Below are positions 1-9,192 of a DNA stretch of 21,127 nt, one piece after another (the first letter of the stretch is position 1; every line of letters starts with the position of its first letter). This DNA is from Haplomitrium mnioides (Eukaryota > Marchantiophyta > Haplomitriopsida > Calobryales). A model generated the notes under the pieces. The model was not told the DNA's origin and did not search any database. It saw only the letters and a list, made by a program, of their open reading frames with translations. The stretch is from contig JBNGIS010002056.1 of the NCBI GenBank assembly GCA_049999725.1, forward strand, positions 1 through 21,127, read 5' to 3'. A program made the translations under genes and the position numbers.

Positions 1-1597
1 CCCCGGGTTAAGATGGTTCCGTGTGGGGATCCGTTGTGGAGACCCCGTTTAAAAGGGTTCCGATGTGGAGTTCCGAAGTGGAGAGACTGGTTAGGAAGGT
101 CTCTTTCCGAGGAGTTCGACGGGCTCGATATTGGCAAAGCGGTGATATTTGAAACGACGACTTATTGGTGTTTTGCGGGGAAAAGGGAAAACGACCTCAA
201 AGAGGAAGTTTAATGGTGAAATGGTGATAAATCAGAATTACGGTATAAAAATGGGAAGTTGAACCGAAAGTTCGAAAGTTCGAAAGGGCGAAACGACTAC
301 TCTACGAAAGTTGAAAAGTTCGAGGTTGAAGAGGAAGAGTTAGTGAAAGTTTGAAAGTTAGTATAAGGACGAATATGAGTAGTTAGTTCTTATTGTGAGC
401 GGAAGGCATGTAAACTAGTTAGACGAGTTGATTTAGTTTAAGAACCACATGTGAGTGGTTAGTTCTTATTAGGAGCCTAAGGAGAAAAAGTTAGTTTCCT
501 GGAGGCAAATGTAAAATGTGTAAAATAGTGAGTTGGCAGTTAGATTTTGCAGAACAGGGAGAGGGGTACAAGTTGGTTGTCGAGCTCCTGTTCTGAAGTT
601 CTCATTGTACATGTGTTTTGCAAGAAATATATTGAGTGTTCATGTCTGTGAGGTCTCCTGCTCATTTTTCTTTATTGCAGATTTGTGAGGAGCAGTTTGA
701 GGATGGAGATGGATTCAAAAACTAGAGTGGGTTGATGCAACTTTTGCAGTTGGCAGTTGGAAGGATCAGACAAGTTTTCATCAGGGGAGTGCATGGAGGG
801 AGTTGCCTGAGGTGTTTCTGTTGGTGGAATTGAAGTCTAAGTCTCAAATTGTGACTAGAGAAGGTTTGAATGATTGATCAATTCTGGTTATGAGTTATAA
901 TCTGTCCTGTGTGTTTGTTAAATTTTTGAGGAGAGGACCTGTGGTGGTTTTCCAGTCAGTGGAGTCTGGGTGGGAGATTGTAGCAGAACAAGGAAGTGTT
1001 CAGGTTTGTGTATGCCTAGGGACTAGGTGGGCATTTCAACAAATAAACAGAGTTATCGGTGGTTGGAGGAGCAGCACTTGGATGTGAGACCAGGTGGGTC
1101 GTTCCATAGCTGTGTTCTCAGTGCAGAGCTTTGGGATGTCTTGGGTTGGAGTGGCATGAGTGTCTAATTTGAGGGGAAGAGAGAGGTTGTAACGAGGGTA
1201 GGTATGGGAGTGTTGGTGTGAGAATTTCAAGCAGGTTGGGTAACCGATTGCTTGGGAATTCTCTAATACAGCTTCTGTTTAAAATCAGCCTGTACAACAA
1301 CTGTCTTGTTCCGAAAATGTCAGTCATATAGTCTAGGTAGTCTTGGGTTTGTGTCATGTGTGTGGGGTTGTTGTGAAGTAGTTAGTATTTTTGTGTTTGG
1401 TTTTGTAGGAGGAAGGTTGTCAGTCCTAGAGTGGAGAGCGGTCCATCTCTAAACTGATAGAGTGCAGTTTCAGAACTCTTTAAAGAATCTGGAAAGTTGG
1501 TAAAAGTGAATTAAGAGTAGATTTCTATATAGATCTTGCGTGGTTCGGCCTCGAGTTGTTCTTTTCGGGGTTGGAATGCTACTGTTGTGCTACGACA
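1..1597. other. Unassigned left flank, no gene recognised
   Basis: No reading frame here resembles a known protein; the longest open frames are under 90 codons and show no motif. Visible pieces are a GTATAAAAA stretch near 243-251, a run of CGAAAGTT-type microrepeats (about 265-290), a direct repeat at 375-394 and 451-470, and a pyrimidine tract ending in TTGCAG near 660-681 that would serve as a splice acceptor. The texture (TATA-like box, purine-rich body, T-rich later part) resembles a decayed LTR or leader, but no partner copy lies in the window. It does not match the 5' end of the copia element that one would expect to the left of the gypsy insertion. Confidence 0.4.
375..470. repeat. 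Short direct repeat, 76-bp period
   Basis: Positions 375-394 and 451-470 share an 18/20 match ending in GTTAGTTCTTATT. Two copies only. Function unknown; it may be an internal LTR or leader duplication of a decayed element. Confidence 0.5.
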
Positions 1598-1742
1598 CAA
1601 GGATCGGGGATGAAATGAGAAGGCGAGATCGTAACAAGGGCAAGCTAGGCTAGGGAAGAGGGACACCTTGATCCCTCGAGCAGGAGCGCGCCCTGCAAGG
1701 GCTGATCGAGCTCTCTCTTTGAATATGCAGATCCTAGCGGAA

Positions 1743-3043
1743 ACGTGGAGTTCCCTGAACGTCCCGTGAGATTCCACAGAAACGTGGCGTCTCTTAAGCG
1801 ATTTACGGGATTCGACGGAAGACGTGGTAGCTCCAAGAATCCCAAAGATCTGCGGGAAGCCGCCTTCTTAAATGGGGACCCCACTTAATAGGGATCCGCG
1901 AAGAGTCCAACCGGAGAGCAAGGAGGAAGACTCGAAACAATGATATATCGTACGTATGGCAGAAGGAAAACGGAAGAGTGCCGGAATGGTGATTTTTTGG
2001 AGATCCGTGCGGAAGAGGATCGAGGAAGCCGAAGTGGCGACTTAGTGCGGATCCGACAGGAGAAAAAGCAAAAGAGAGCCAAAAGGGGGACAAATCACCA
2101 AACGGTCCGACAAAGAGCGAGTGGAGGCAAAAAGGCGGCTTATCGGCAATCCGTTCCAATGAAGAGCGGCAGTGCTTAAATGGTGATCCATCGCGAACCC
2201 TCCAATGGGAAGGAGGCTGAGCTAGAAGGGCGATATGGCGCCGATCCGGTTGGGGGAAATGAGGGGTACGCCGAAAAGGCAATGTATTGACGAATCGAGG
2301 AGCAAGATGAAGTCGGCCAGAAATTCAAGTTAACGCAGGTGCGATCAACGGAGGAGTAAGCGGCGCCAAAAGGGTGATTCTTTGCAGCTTCTGTATGATC
2401 AAGGGAGAAAGTTCGAGGAGTACGGCCGCAGCATCCGAAAGTTTGACAGAGGGGCGAACGATCCAAAAGGGCCTTGTAGTTCTTATATCAAGCTTTTGGA
2501 AAAGTTAACGAAGAGAGCTTCAGGCGCACGCATAGTTCTTATTTCGAAGGAATGATGAAACAACGACATCGGCACAAGTTCTTACTTAACGAGCGAAGGG
2601 AGTTCGTAGAGGTTCTTTGGATGACGTGGCGAGCGCAGGGAGTCCACGGAGCATTTTGGAAACGTGGACGAAGGAGAGGGAAGTCCACGGGTCAACTTTG
2701 GAAGAGGGGTTAGCGCGACGGTCCGCCTACCCCTGCAGGGACGGCATCGGGCAGCGGCCTTCGGACAACGTGGCGCTCTGAGATGCGAGGAGGGGATTCT
2801 ATGGGTCAACTTCGTCAGCCGATGGTCCGTCTGTAGCCCTTTGCGGGGTGGCGTCAGACGGCGCCTTTCGGATGACGTAGCGACTCGGGCAGCCTCGAGC
2901 AAAGTCAAAGGACATGCGACAGCAGGTGAGAGCTTATCGGACCTCGGGCTGCGAGCGGGTCAACTTCAGAAGTGAGGGTCAGCGCGACGGTCAGTCTACC
3001 CATTGCAGGGCGGCGTCGGACGGCGGTGCAGCGGATGACGTGG
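1743..3043 (+). promoter_or_regulatory. Array of seven ACGTGG motifs in the left LTR
   Basis: ACGTGG occurs at 1743, 1782, 1822, 2624, 2662, 2768 and 3038, always in the same orientation. The first three are ~40 bp apart within diverged units (GAAACGTGG, GAAACGTGG, GAAGACGTGG). Two of the later ones sit in GGATGACGTGGC. ACGT cores are the known target class of plant bZIP factors (G-box, ABRE and TGACGTGG-type sites). That they act as LTR enhancers is inference. At the matching right-LTR positions several copies have become ATGTGG. Confidence 0.45.
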
Positions 3044-3050
3044 CGCGTGG
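2692..3050 (+). repeat. Three imperfect internal LTR repeats
   Basis: Three units begin with GGGTCAACTT (2692, 2804, 2957) and run through a GGTCnGyCTACCC-like block, a GC-rich GGCGTCGGACGGC-like block and a GGATGACGTGGCG-like block. The units differ in length (about 110-150 bp) and in detail, so they are old duplications. The same three-unit pattern is present in the right LTR (about 12170-12535), so it predates this insertion. Confidence 0.6.
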
Positions 3051-4117
3051 AGGACAACTTGGAATCTGCAAGAGAATCTTTGGAGATTCCATAGACTGGC
3101 TTCCGCGGGGCGCTTCGGAACTCTGTTCCGAAGAACCCTTCGGACTTAGCTCCACCAAAATTTGTGGAATCTCAACCCGCAAGATTCTTCAGACTCACTG
3201 TTACATTACCGTTGTAATTGAATCTTCCTAACCGCCCAACAGGACACACGACGACTTCTCCCATTCCGTTGTAACGGGAATAACAACCGCAAGAGTCACG
3301 CGTTATCACCTCCTATCCCGAGCCAACGAGATTAGCGGCTATTCATCGGATCGAGCTCGCGAGAGTAGCATGCTGAGGGGGGGGTATACCTCGATGGCCT
3401 TTGAATTCATTCGGGTTGATGCACGGGCGATTGCAGGAAGCGACAGCGACCGCAAGACAAGGAAATCACGCATGGTAAGGCAAGAGTGAGGATTCAGTGA
3501 GGAGCTACGTGAAGCGGGTGTACTAGCTCCAAAGGGACAGAGGGATTCAGAGGTGGACTGGAGGGGCGCTGAGAATCGCAGAGTGAGGAGCTCTGGATGC
3601 TCGGGTGATCCAGGTGAGCTCATCTTTGTTGGTGGACCATAGCGGAGGTGGACCGATAAATAGTTCGAAGGGGTTCTGGCCTGCTGAGATCTAAGGAGAG
3701 GCTGCCAAGTGAGGAGCTTGGAGTCGTCTCGGCATTTCCTTGTGCAAGCGCATTAGCCCAAGGTGTTCAGAGTACACTCTGGTGTGATTCTTCAAGTGAA
3801 GTTGAGAGAGGGAGGCCTGCGTTAGTGCCTGCGCACTGCGCGGGATGACCCGTCGAGGCTCGAGGGTGGAGTGAGCTACCTGCAGTTAGGAAGACTGTCT
3901 CCCAGAGGTAGGAGTGAAAGAAATCCTCTTCCGATCCTGCGGAAGTAAATCCAGGGCTTCTAGCGATGGAAGTAGAAAACTATCTGGAGAGAAGGGTGTG
4001 GGTAAGTTGTTGGAAGGTTGGGCTGCAAGTTGTGAGGCAACAAGGATTCAGAAGGGAGGTAACAGTTGGTGGAAACCCAAAAGGCCTTCAAGGACTCTGT
4101 TTCTCTTGCAAATATTG

Positions 4118-4123
4118 TATAAA
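4118..4123 (+). promoter_or_regulatory. Candidate LTR TATA box
   Basis: TATAAA in TTGTATAAAGTG, identical at 13610-13615 in the right LTR, at the change from GC-rich to AT-rich sequence and about 620 bp before the LTR end. It is the best TATA-like site shared by both LTRs. Use as the transcription start element is inferred. Confidence 0.35.
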
Positions 4124-4228
4124 GTGTTTGTGTATATGTGTAGTTAGATTTCCATTCTGCAAGTTTGTTCTAGAGATTCATTAGATTAGGAGGCGTCAGA
4201 CCGGTTGAGCAGACCTTGGGACAGATCT

Positions 4229-4390
4229 AAAGGGGGAGTCCAATCCCTTGACACAGTTTTGATAGCATGGGGGTGAATGCTCTCTGCCTTTGATCTTGTA
4301 GGATAGTTTAGGAGTTAGATCATATTAGGATAACTAGGCAAATTAGTTGTATCAATCCTGTGACAACCTTGAGAGGGGGAGTCCAGTCCT
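4229..4390 (+). repeat. Duplicated purine tract motif inside the LTR
   Basis: AAAGGGGGAGTCCAATCC (4229-4246) and GAGAGGGGGAGTCCAGTCC (4371-4389) are near copies of each other, and both are kept in the right LTR (13721 and 13863 onward). The GGGGGAG core also occurs in the polypurine tract at 10611-10622, so these are PPT-like purine tracts inside the LTR. No function is shown. Confidence 0.5.
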
Positions 4391-4749
4391 GTTTTGTTGA
4401 ACATTGCTGCAAGTCACATCACCCATTCTGCTCCAAGCACAAATAAGGTGGCAGGGCCTAAGTCATCGAGTCCTTTGAATAATGTAGAAGAATTACACGC
4501 AACACAGCTGAGGAAGATAATGAATGTGGACCCGGGAATGTTTGAATAACTGACTTGAGTGCAACGAGAAGAGAATGGGTGGTGTGTTAAAGGTTGGAAA
4601 GGAAAGGGAGAATCCTTAGAGCCTGAAAGTGGTAACTAGCAAGGGGCCATCTCAGAAAAGAACCTGAAAGCCCACAATCTGTCCTCCCTTGCCTCCAAAG
4701 AGGCGACTGAGAAGGTTAAGGCTTGGAACATGGGAGCGACATGAATTTT

Positions 4750-4768
4750 TGGCACTAGAAGGAGGGCC
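4750..4768 (+). other. Candidate primer binding site
   Basis: TGGCACTAGAAGGAGGGCC starts 8 bases after the LTR end and begins with the TGG needed to pair with a tRNA CCA tail. Tat/Athila-type elements usually have a TTTTTGGCGCC-type site here; this one shares the TTTTTGGC lead-in but then differs. I cannot assign the tRNA. Mutation since insertion may have altered it. Confidence 0.5.
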
Positions 4769-4943
4769 AAAGGTTTGGAGAAACCTGAGACCAACCCGAA
4801 CCAGAGACATTGCTTTGTGCACGTGAGCCTCAAGTCAGTTTGGAAGAAAGCCACTTCTTGGAAACAAAGCAATTGGGGGTTGAGCTTGTTGAGGAAGAGT
4901 GGCGGAAAGGGGAGATTTCTAGGTGGAAGTGGCCAGTGGAGGG

Positions 4944-6333
4944 ATGGCCAATCCTGTACCACCTTCTGGGCTTCGGGGGAGATTCAAATACAAGTCCTTC
5001 AAGGGACACCCGAAGGATGACTCAGATGCATGGCTGGATGAAAAACACTGCAGCAGCAAATGGGGAGGCCCATGTGAAGATTGGAATCCTGTCAGCAGTG
5101 TTGAAGGGAGAGGCCCAACCTTGGTACAGAGATTTGCCAGACAATGTCAAGAGGGACTGGCATGCATTCAAGGCTACCTTCATAACAGAGTTCCATGAGA
5201 TTGGTGAAGAAATAGATGCGTTGATCAAGATGGGTCAGTTGAGGATGAAGAAGAAGGAGTTAGTGAGGAAGTTCCTCCAACGATTCAAGAAAGTGGCGAG
5301 GAAGCTAAACCCTCCAACCACTGATGGAATGCTCACAACATGGTTCTTAGCAGCGCTCCCTAGAGGAATTGGGACCTGGATGCGCCAAACGGATCCACAG
5401 GCTGTTGAGGATGTAGTCAATGCAGCTAGATTCCATGTGAAGGCTGCTATCACCAGTTCTCGGAGGAAAACAAGGTTCAAGTATGACTTTGATGATTCCT
5501 TGCACACCTCGGATAGTGACGAGGAAACAGATCAGAGTTCTGAGTCCTCCTCAGAAAGCGAGAATGAGTCCAACAACAATAGCTCAAAGGAGGACCGATC
5601 ATCCTGAAATAAGAGAAAGAAGAAGGACCTGAAGAAGAAGAAGCAAGCTAAGGAGAGTTGTCATCGCAAGGATGCCAGCAAAGGAAGATACAACAAAGCT
5701 GAACCCGAACCTAAGGCGAGTAGGAAGTCAGAGGGGAGGGATCAAATTGAAGAGCTGAGTGCCAAGATGGAGGCAATGAACATACTCTTGGCAGGAATCA
5801 AGCCAGAGGGCATGCCCCTACCAACCAGAAGAGTTGGTGTCTGGTGCGTCAAGTGCAAGCAACACAGACATTCCCCCCATGAATGTCCAAACGACACAAA
5901 TGTTGTGCACTATGTAAGTGAAGAAGCGCCAGAGTAGATCGGGGAAGAAGTGGAGTATGTCCTGGAAGAGGCTCCAGAAACAATGTATCAGATCAGTGGG
6001 GGATCTCGTACAATTCTGAACAGGCCCGCAGGAGGGAACGTAGGGCCTATGAATCAGTGGACTGCTAATCGGCCTCCCACAACGACAATTATGGTTTGTT
6101 GGAATTGTAGCCAACTCGACCACATTTCCTCTAGTTGTCAAGAGCCGTGGAAGAGCGGTTATGGCCAACCACCTTCCATGTGCTTCTAATGCAAAAAGGA
6201 GGAGTATGTGGCCATGAATTGCCCAAACAGAAGGCCATATGCTGCTCTCGGACCAAGTACGAATCCTCCTCCCCCCACAACTGTCAATCTAATTACTCTG
6301 GAGATGGAGGAGGAAGCGGAATTGCCGGGCTGA
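4944..6333 (+). pseudogene. gag: Gypsy gag (capsid and nucleocapsid), decayed
   Basis: Gag would coat the element RNA in cytoplasmic particles. The likely start is ATG 4944 in frame 3 (MANPVPPSGLRGRFKYK..., then DDSDAWLDE). Near 5040 the frame shifts by one into frame 1 (NTAAANGEAHVK...), where a retrotransposon gag domain follows (LKGEAQPWYRDLP, TFITEFHEIG, LVRKFLQRFKKVARKL) to about 5440, then acidic and Lys-rich linkers. Three CX2CX4HX4C zinc knuckles come next: 5845-5886 and 6097-6138 with all ligands, and 6181-6222, where a stop sits inside the knuckle and His is Tyr. In-frame stops lie at 5605 (TGA), 5935 (TAG), 6187 (TAA) and 6331 (TGA). An alternative start at 4810 in frame 1 gives an unfamiliar N-terminus, so I prefer 4944. 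Confidence 0.82.
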
Positions 6334-7458
6334 GAGGCGCCAACTCTCGAGGATTGTTTTCGGGTGATGACCCGAGCAGGAGCGAAGGCCACGAAGAAAA
6401 GCTAAAGGAAGTTTGAGCGCAGAGCTAAGAAGGAAGTGGATCGAGCGGCCTCGCCTCAAAGTGATTCGGATTATCGGAGGGATAATCCAAAATGGTTCTA
6501 CCCCAAGCAGCAAGACCAGGTGAGAAAGCGATTGGAGGCTTTGGAGGCCTTGGAAGAAGAGCGGGTAACCAAAGAGACCCTCATGGAGGTCCGAAAGCAG
6601 TAGGGAGGAAACCAAGAGGTGCAGAAGACAGTTGCAGCAGCGAAAGAGGGGACAAAAGCCACCCCCTACAGCATTCAAGCAGATGTAAGGAATTGTCTTG
6701 TCACGGCCATAGTGGGCCAACTTATCAAGGACAACCCTCTGTATCGGAGACAACTCCGAGAATTGCTGATGGGAGCGAAGAGGAGAAGGAGGCTACCCAA
6801 GGTGGGAGCTCCTGCACATTTGCAACTGGTTTGTGAGGACAAGGGAGCCCTTAAGATCGACATCCAAATCGCAGGTTGCACATTGTCCTTGGTGCTCGTA
6901 GATGGAGGGGCAGGTGTCAACATCATGGTGGAGGAGACTGCTCACAATCTGAGATTCACGGAGTTCCAGCACACCGCCCGAATCATAAGGCTAGCGGATG
7001 GGTCGCGCGTGAAGCCATTGGGCTCTCTCCTGCAAGTTCCAACATTCATCGGAGCGGAGGAATTCAAGCTCAATTACCTGGTAATGCAACTCGCCAGAGC
7101 ATCTCCTTACCCGGTGCTAATCAAGAGACCATGGCTGTATAGGGCCAAAGTAATACACAACTGGGGGAACTCTACATTGGTGTTTGGCCCCAAAAGAATG
7201 ACAATGCATTGCGGCCCTATTCCTCATCTGAGGGAAACGCAGTCGGAGGCGAAATACGACAGTGAGTGGTCCGAAGAGGAGGAAGATTCGGAGTACCACT
7301 ACTGGGTACAGATGGTGAGCGAAGCGACAGAGGAGGATCTGTTGGAGGAGGGTGTAGTTTCCGTCAATCAAATTGAATTATCTACCTATGACGGAACAGA
7401 GCATCAGTGGGATGGGTCCGCAGAAGATCGGACTAGAGTTGAGGACACTAGGATTTGA
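6334..7458 (+). pseudogene. Gypsy aspartic protease region
   Basis: It continues in the gag frame with no frameshift. A VMTRAGAKA stretch near 6366-6392 is of the kind that precedes protease in plant gypsy polyproteins. The protease core is LVDGGAGVNIM, with the catalytic Asp at 6901; here the usual D-S/T-G is DGG, as in many plant Tat-like elements. RLADGSRVKPLG and YPVLIKRPWLY follow, as in retropepsin folds, then an acidic tail. In-frame stops are at 6403 (TAA), 6601 (TAG) and 7456 (TGA), leaving 6604-7455 open. The role would be polyprotein cleavage; the domain itself looks intact but has no working upstream frame. Confidence 0.82.
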
Positions 7459-9192
7459 AGGGAGGAGAAATCCAAAGTACCTCATTGGATGCAAGAAACG
7501 GACACGGAGAGGTCCGCAGAAGCTCCTCGGGAGGAAGGAGGAGTGAGATTGGCTACCTTGATGCCAGCAAGAGACAAAAGGGGAAGGAACAAGATGGGGG
7601 TGGTGCGGGATGCCCAACATAAGCAGCTGGTGGTCCAAGAGGGACACACTTTCCATATCGAATCCCAATTGCCCAAGAAAGCAGAGCAAGCGCTCACCAA
7701 GCTCCTACATAATTACAGGGACGCCTTTGCTTGGAGTCACGTGGATCTGAAGGGAGTCCTTAGGGAATTGGGAGAGCATAGGATTGACCTGGAGCCCACA
7801 ACAATCCCAGTACACCAACGACAATATCGGATGAATCTTCGATTCCTCCTACTGGTAAAGGAGGAGATAGACAAGCTCTTGAAGGCAGACTTCATATATC
7901 ATGTCCTCAACAGTGAGTGGGTGTCTCCCCTGGTTGTGGTACCCAAGAAGGTGGGACATGATAGGGAGAAGAAAATCCGTGTCTTTTAAGATTTCCGAAA
8001 ACTGAATGAGGCCACGAAGAAAGATCACTACCCATTGCCTTTCACAAATGGGGTGCTGGACTTGGTGGCAGGGTAGGAGGTATAAAGTTTTCTAGATGGG
8101 TACTCTGGGTATAACTTGATCTGGATCCAAGAGAAGGATCAGCTCAAAACAGCATTCACCATGGAATAGAGGGTGTTTGCTTTCAGGGGGATGCCTTTTG
8201 GCTTGTGTAATGCACCAGGTACTTTTCAGAGGATGATGATGAACATCTTCTACAACTACCTCAGGAAATTCTAGGAGGTGTTCATCGACAATTTTGTGGT
8301 GTATCGCAAGCTGGAGGACCACGAGTGGGATGTGAGGCTCACCCTTCAAAGGTGCAGGGAAACTGGGCTGAGGCTACACCCAAGCAAATGTTTCTTTGGG
8401 GTGAAGGAGGGGATACTCCTCGGACACCGAATTTCCAATAGAAGCATTGAGGGGGATCAAGAGAAAATCACCAATTGGTTGAATGTGGCCTTTCCTACCA
8501 TTCTGAAGGAGGTGCAAGGCTTCCTGAGGTGTGTTGGATACTATCGATGATTCATCGGCTGATTCGCCTCTGTGGCTATACCCCTCACCCAAATGACCAA
8601 GGGGGATAGCACATTCAATGCCACTCCTGAAAGATTGGAAAGTTTCAGGGAATTGAAAAAGAGGTTGGCCAATGCCCTTCTGTTAGTCCCTCCCAGTTGG
8701 AGAAAGGACTTCCATGTAATGATTGATGTATTTGGGTTCTACATTAGAGCAGTGCTATCCCAGATGCATGATCAGGGATGTGACCACCCCATCTACTTTG
8801 CTAGCAAACTGCTAGCACTAGCAGAAAAGAATTACTTTACAACAGATCGAGAGGCTCTAGGAATCATATATGCCCTAAAGAAGTTCAAGCATTACCTGTT
8901 GCAACACAAGGTGATCTTTCACATGGATCACAATGCGCTGGTGAACAAGCCAGACTTCACTGGTCGAATTGCAAGGTGGGTACTTATGTTGCAGGAGTTT
9001 GACTTTGAGGTCAGGATCAAGCTTGGGAAGAAGCACAACAATGCAGACTTCTTCTCCAAGATTGCAAGGCTTGTCAACCAGCAGCAGATGGGAGATGACT
9101 TCTCGGACGAACACTTGTTCCAAGTGAAGGTGGGGAGGGCCACGGAGTACGACCACATCACTGAATTCCTCAGTTCTACTCAACTCCCCTAA
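7459..9192 (+). pseudogene. Gypsy reverse transcriptase and RNase H
   Basis: Same frame as protease. RT motifs in order: DFRKLNEATKKDHYPLPF (from 7990), SFLDGYSGYN (8086), MPFGLCNAPGTFQ (8191), the catalytic box FIDNF (8281-8295, where the usual FVDDF has lost its second Asp), LHPSKCFFG and GYYR. RNase H follows with acidic residues at 8725 (IDVFG), 8851 (TDREAL), 8926 (HMDHN) and 9046 (NNADFFSK), so the D-E-D-D set is present. In-frame stops are at 7987, 8074, 8083, 8167, 8272, 8548, 8560 and 9190. Most occur at positions where family members carry Arg, Gln or Trp, so single transitions explain them. The domain would copy element RNA into DNA; this copy cannot. Confidence 0.9.

Larger units (their letters stand above)
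1598..4741 (+). repeat. Left LTR of the gypsy element (5' end missing)
   Basis: Aligns along its length with 11038-14233, for example AAACGTGGAGTTCCCTGAAC at 1741 and 11181. The match starts abruptly at CAAGGATCGGGGA (1598); upstream sequence has no counterpart in the right LTR. It ends at GGGAGCGACA (4741), matching GAGGAGCAACA at 14233. The 5' two thirds are GC- and purine-rich and the last ~700 bp is more AT-rich. Several ORF-like stretches on either strand here are not conserved in frame between the two LTRs, so I call no gene in it. Confidence 0.88.

Noticed and set aside
1-210. Start of the window as a third copy of the gypsy LTR
   Set aside because: It shares purine-rich style and short words (GGGGATCCG, GACCCC) but no continuous alignment to the LTR could be made.
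1181-1597. Missing copia 5' LTR or gypsy LTR start in the left flank
   Set aside because: No match to 17167-17437 or to 10623-11037 was seen on the plus strand.
1803-2282. 159-codon open frame on the minus strand in the left LTR, with related minus-strand frames at 2176-2466 and in the right LTR
   Set aside because: The frames are shifted and broken between the two LTRs, have no domain-like pattern and lie in GC-rich repeat sequence; they look like chance shadows.
4810-5040. Frame-1 start at 4810 as the true gag N-terminus
   Set aside because: The familiar gag N-terminal wording (RFKYKSF...DAWLDE) lies in frame 3 from ATG 4944; frame 1 upstream of 5040 is unfamiliar and better read as leader sequence.
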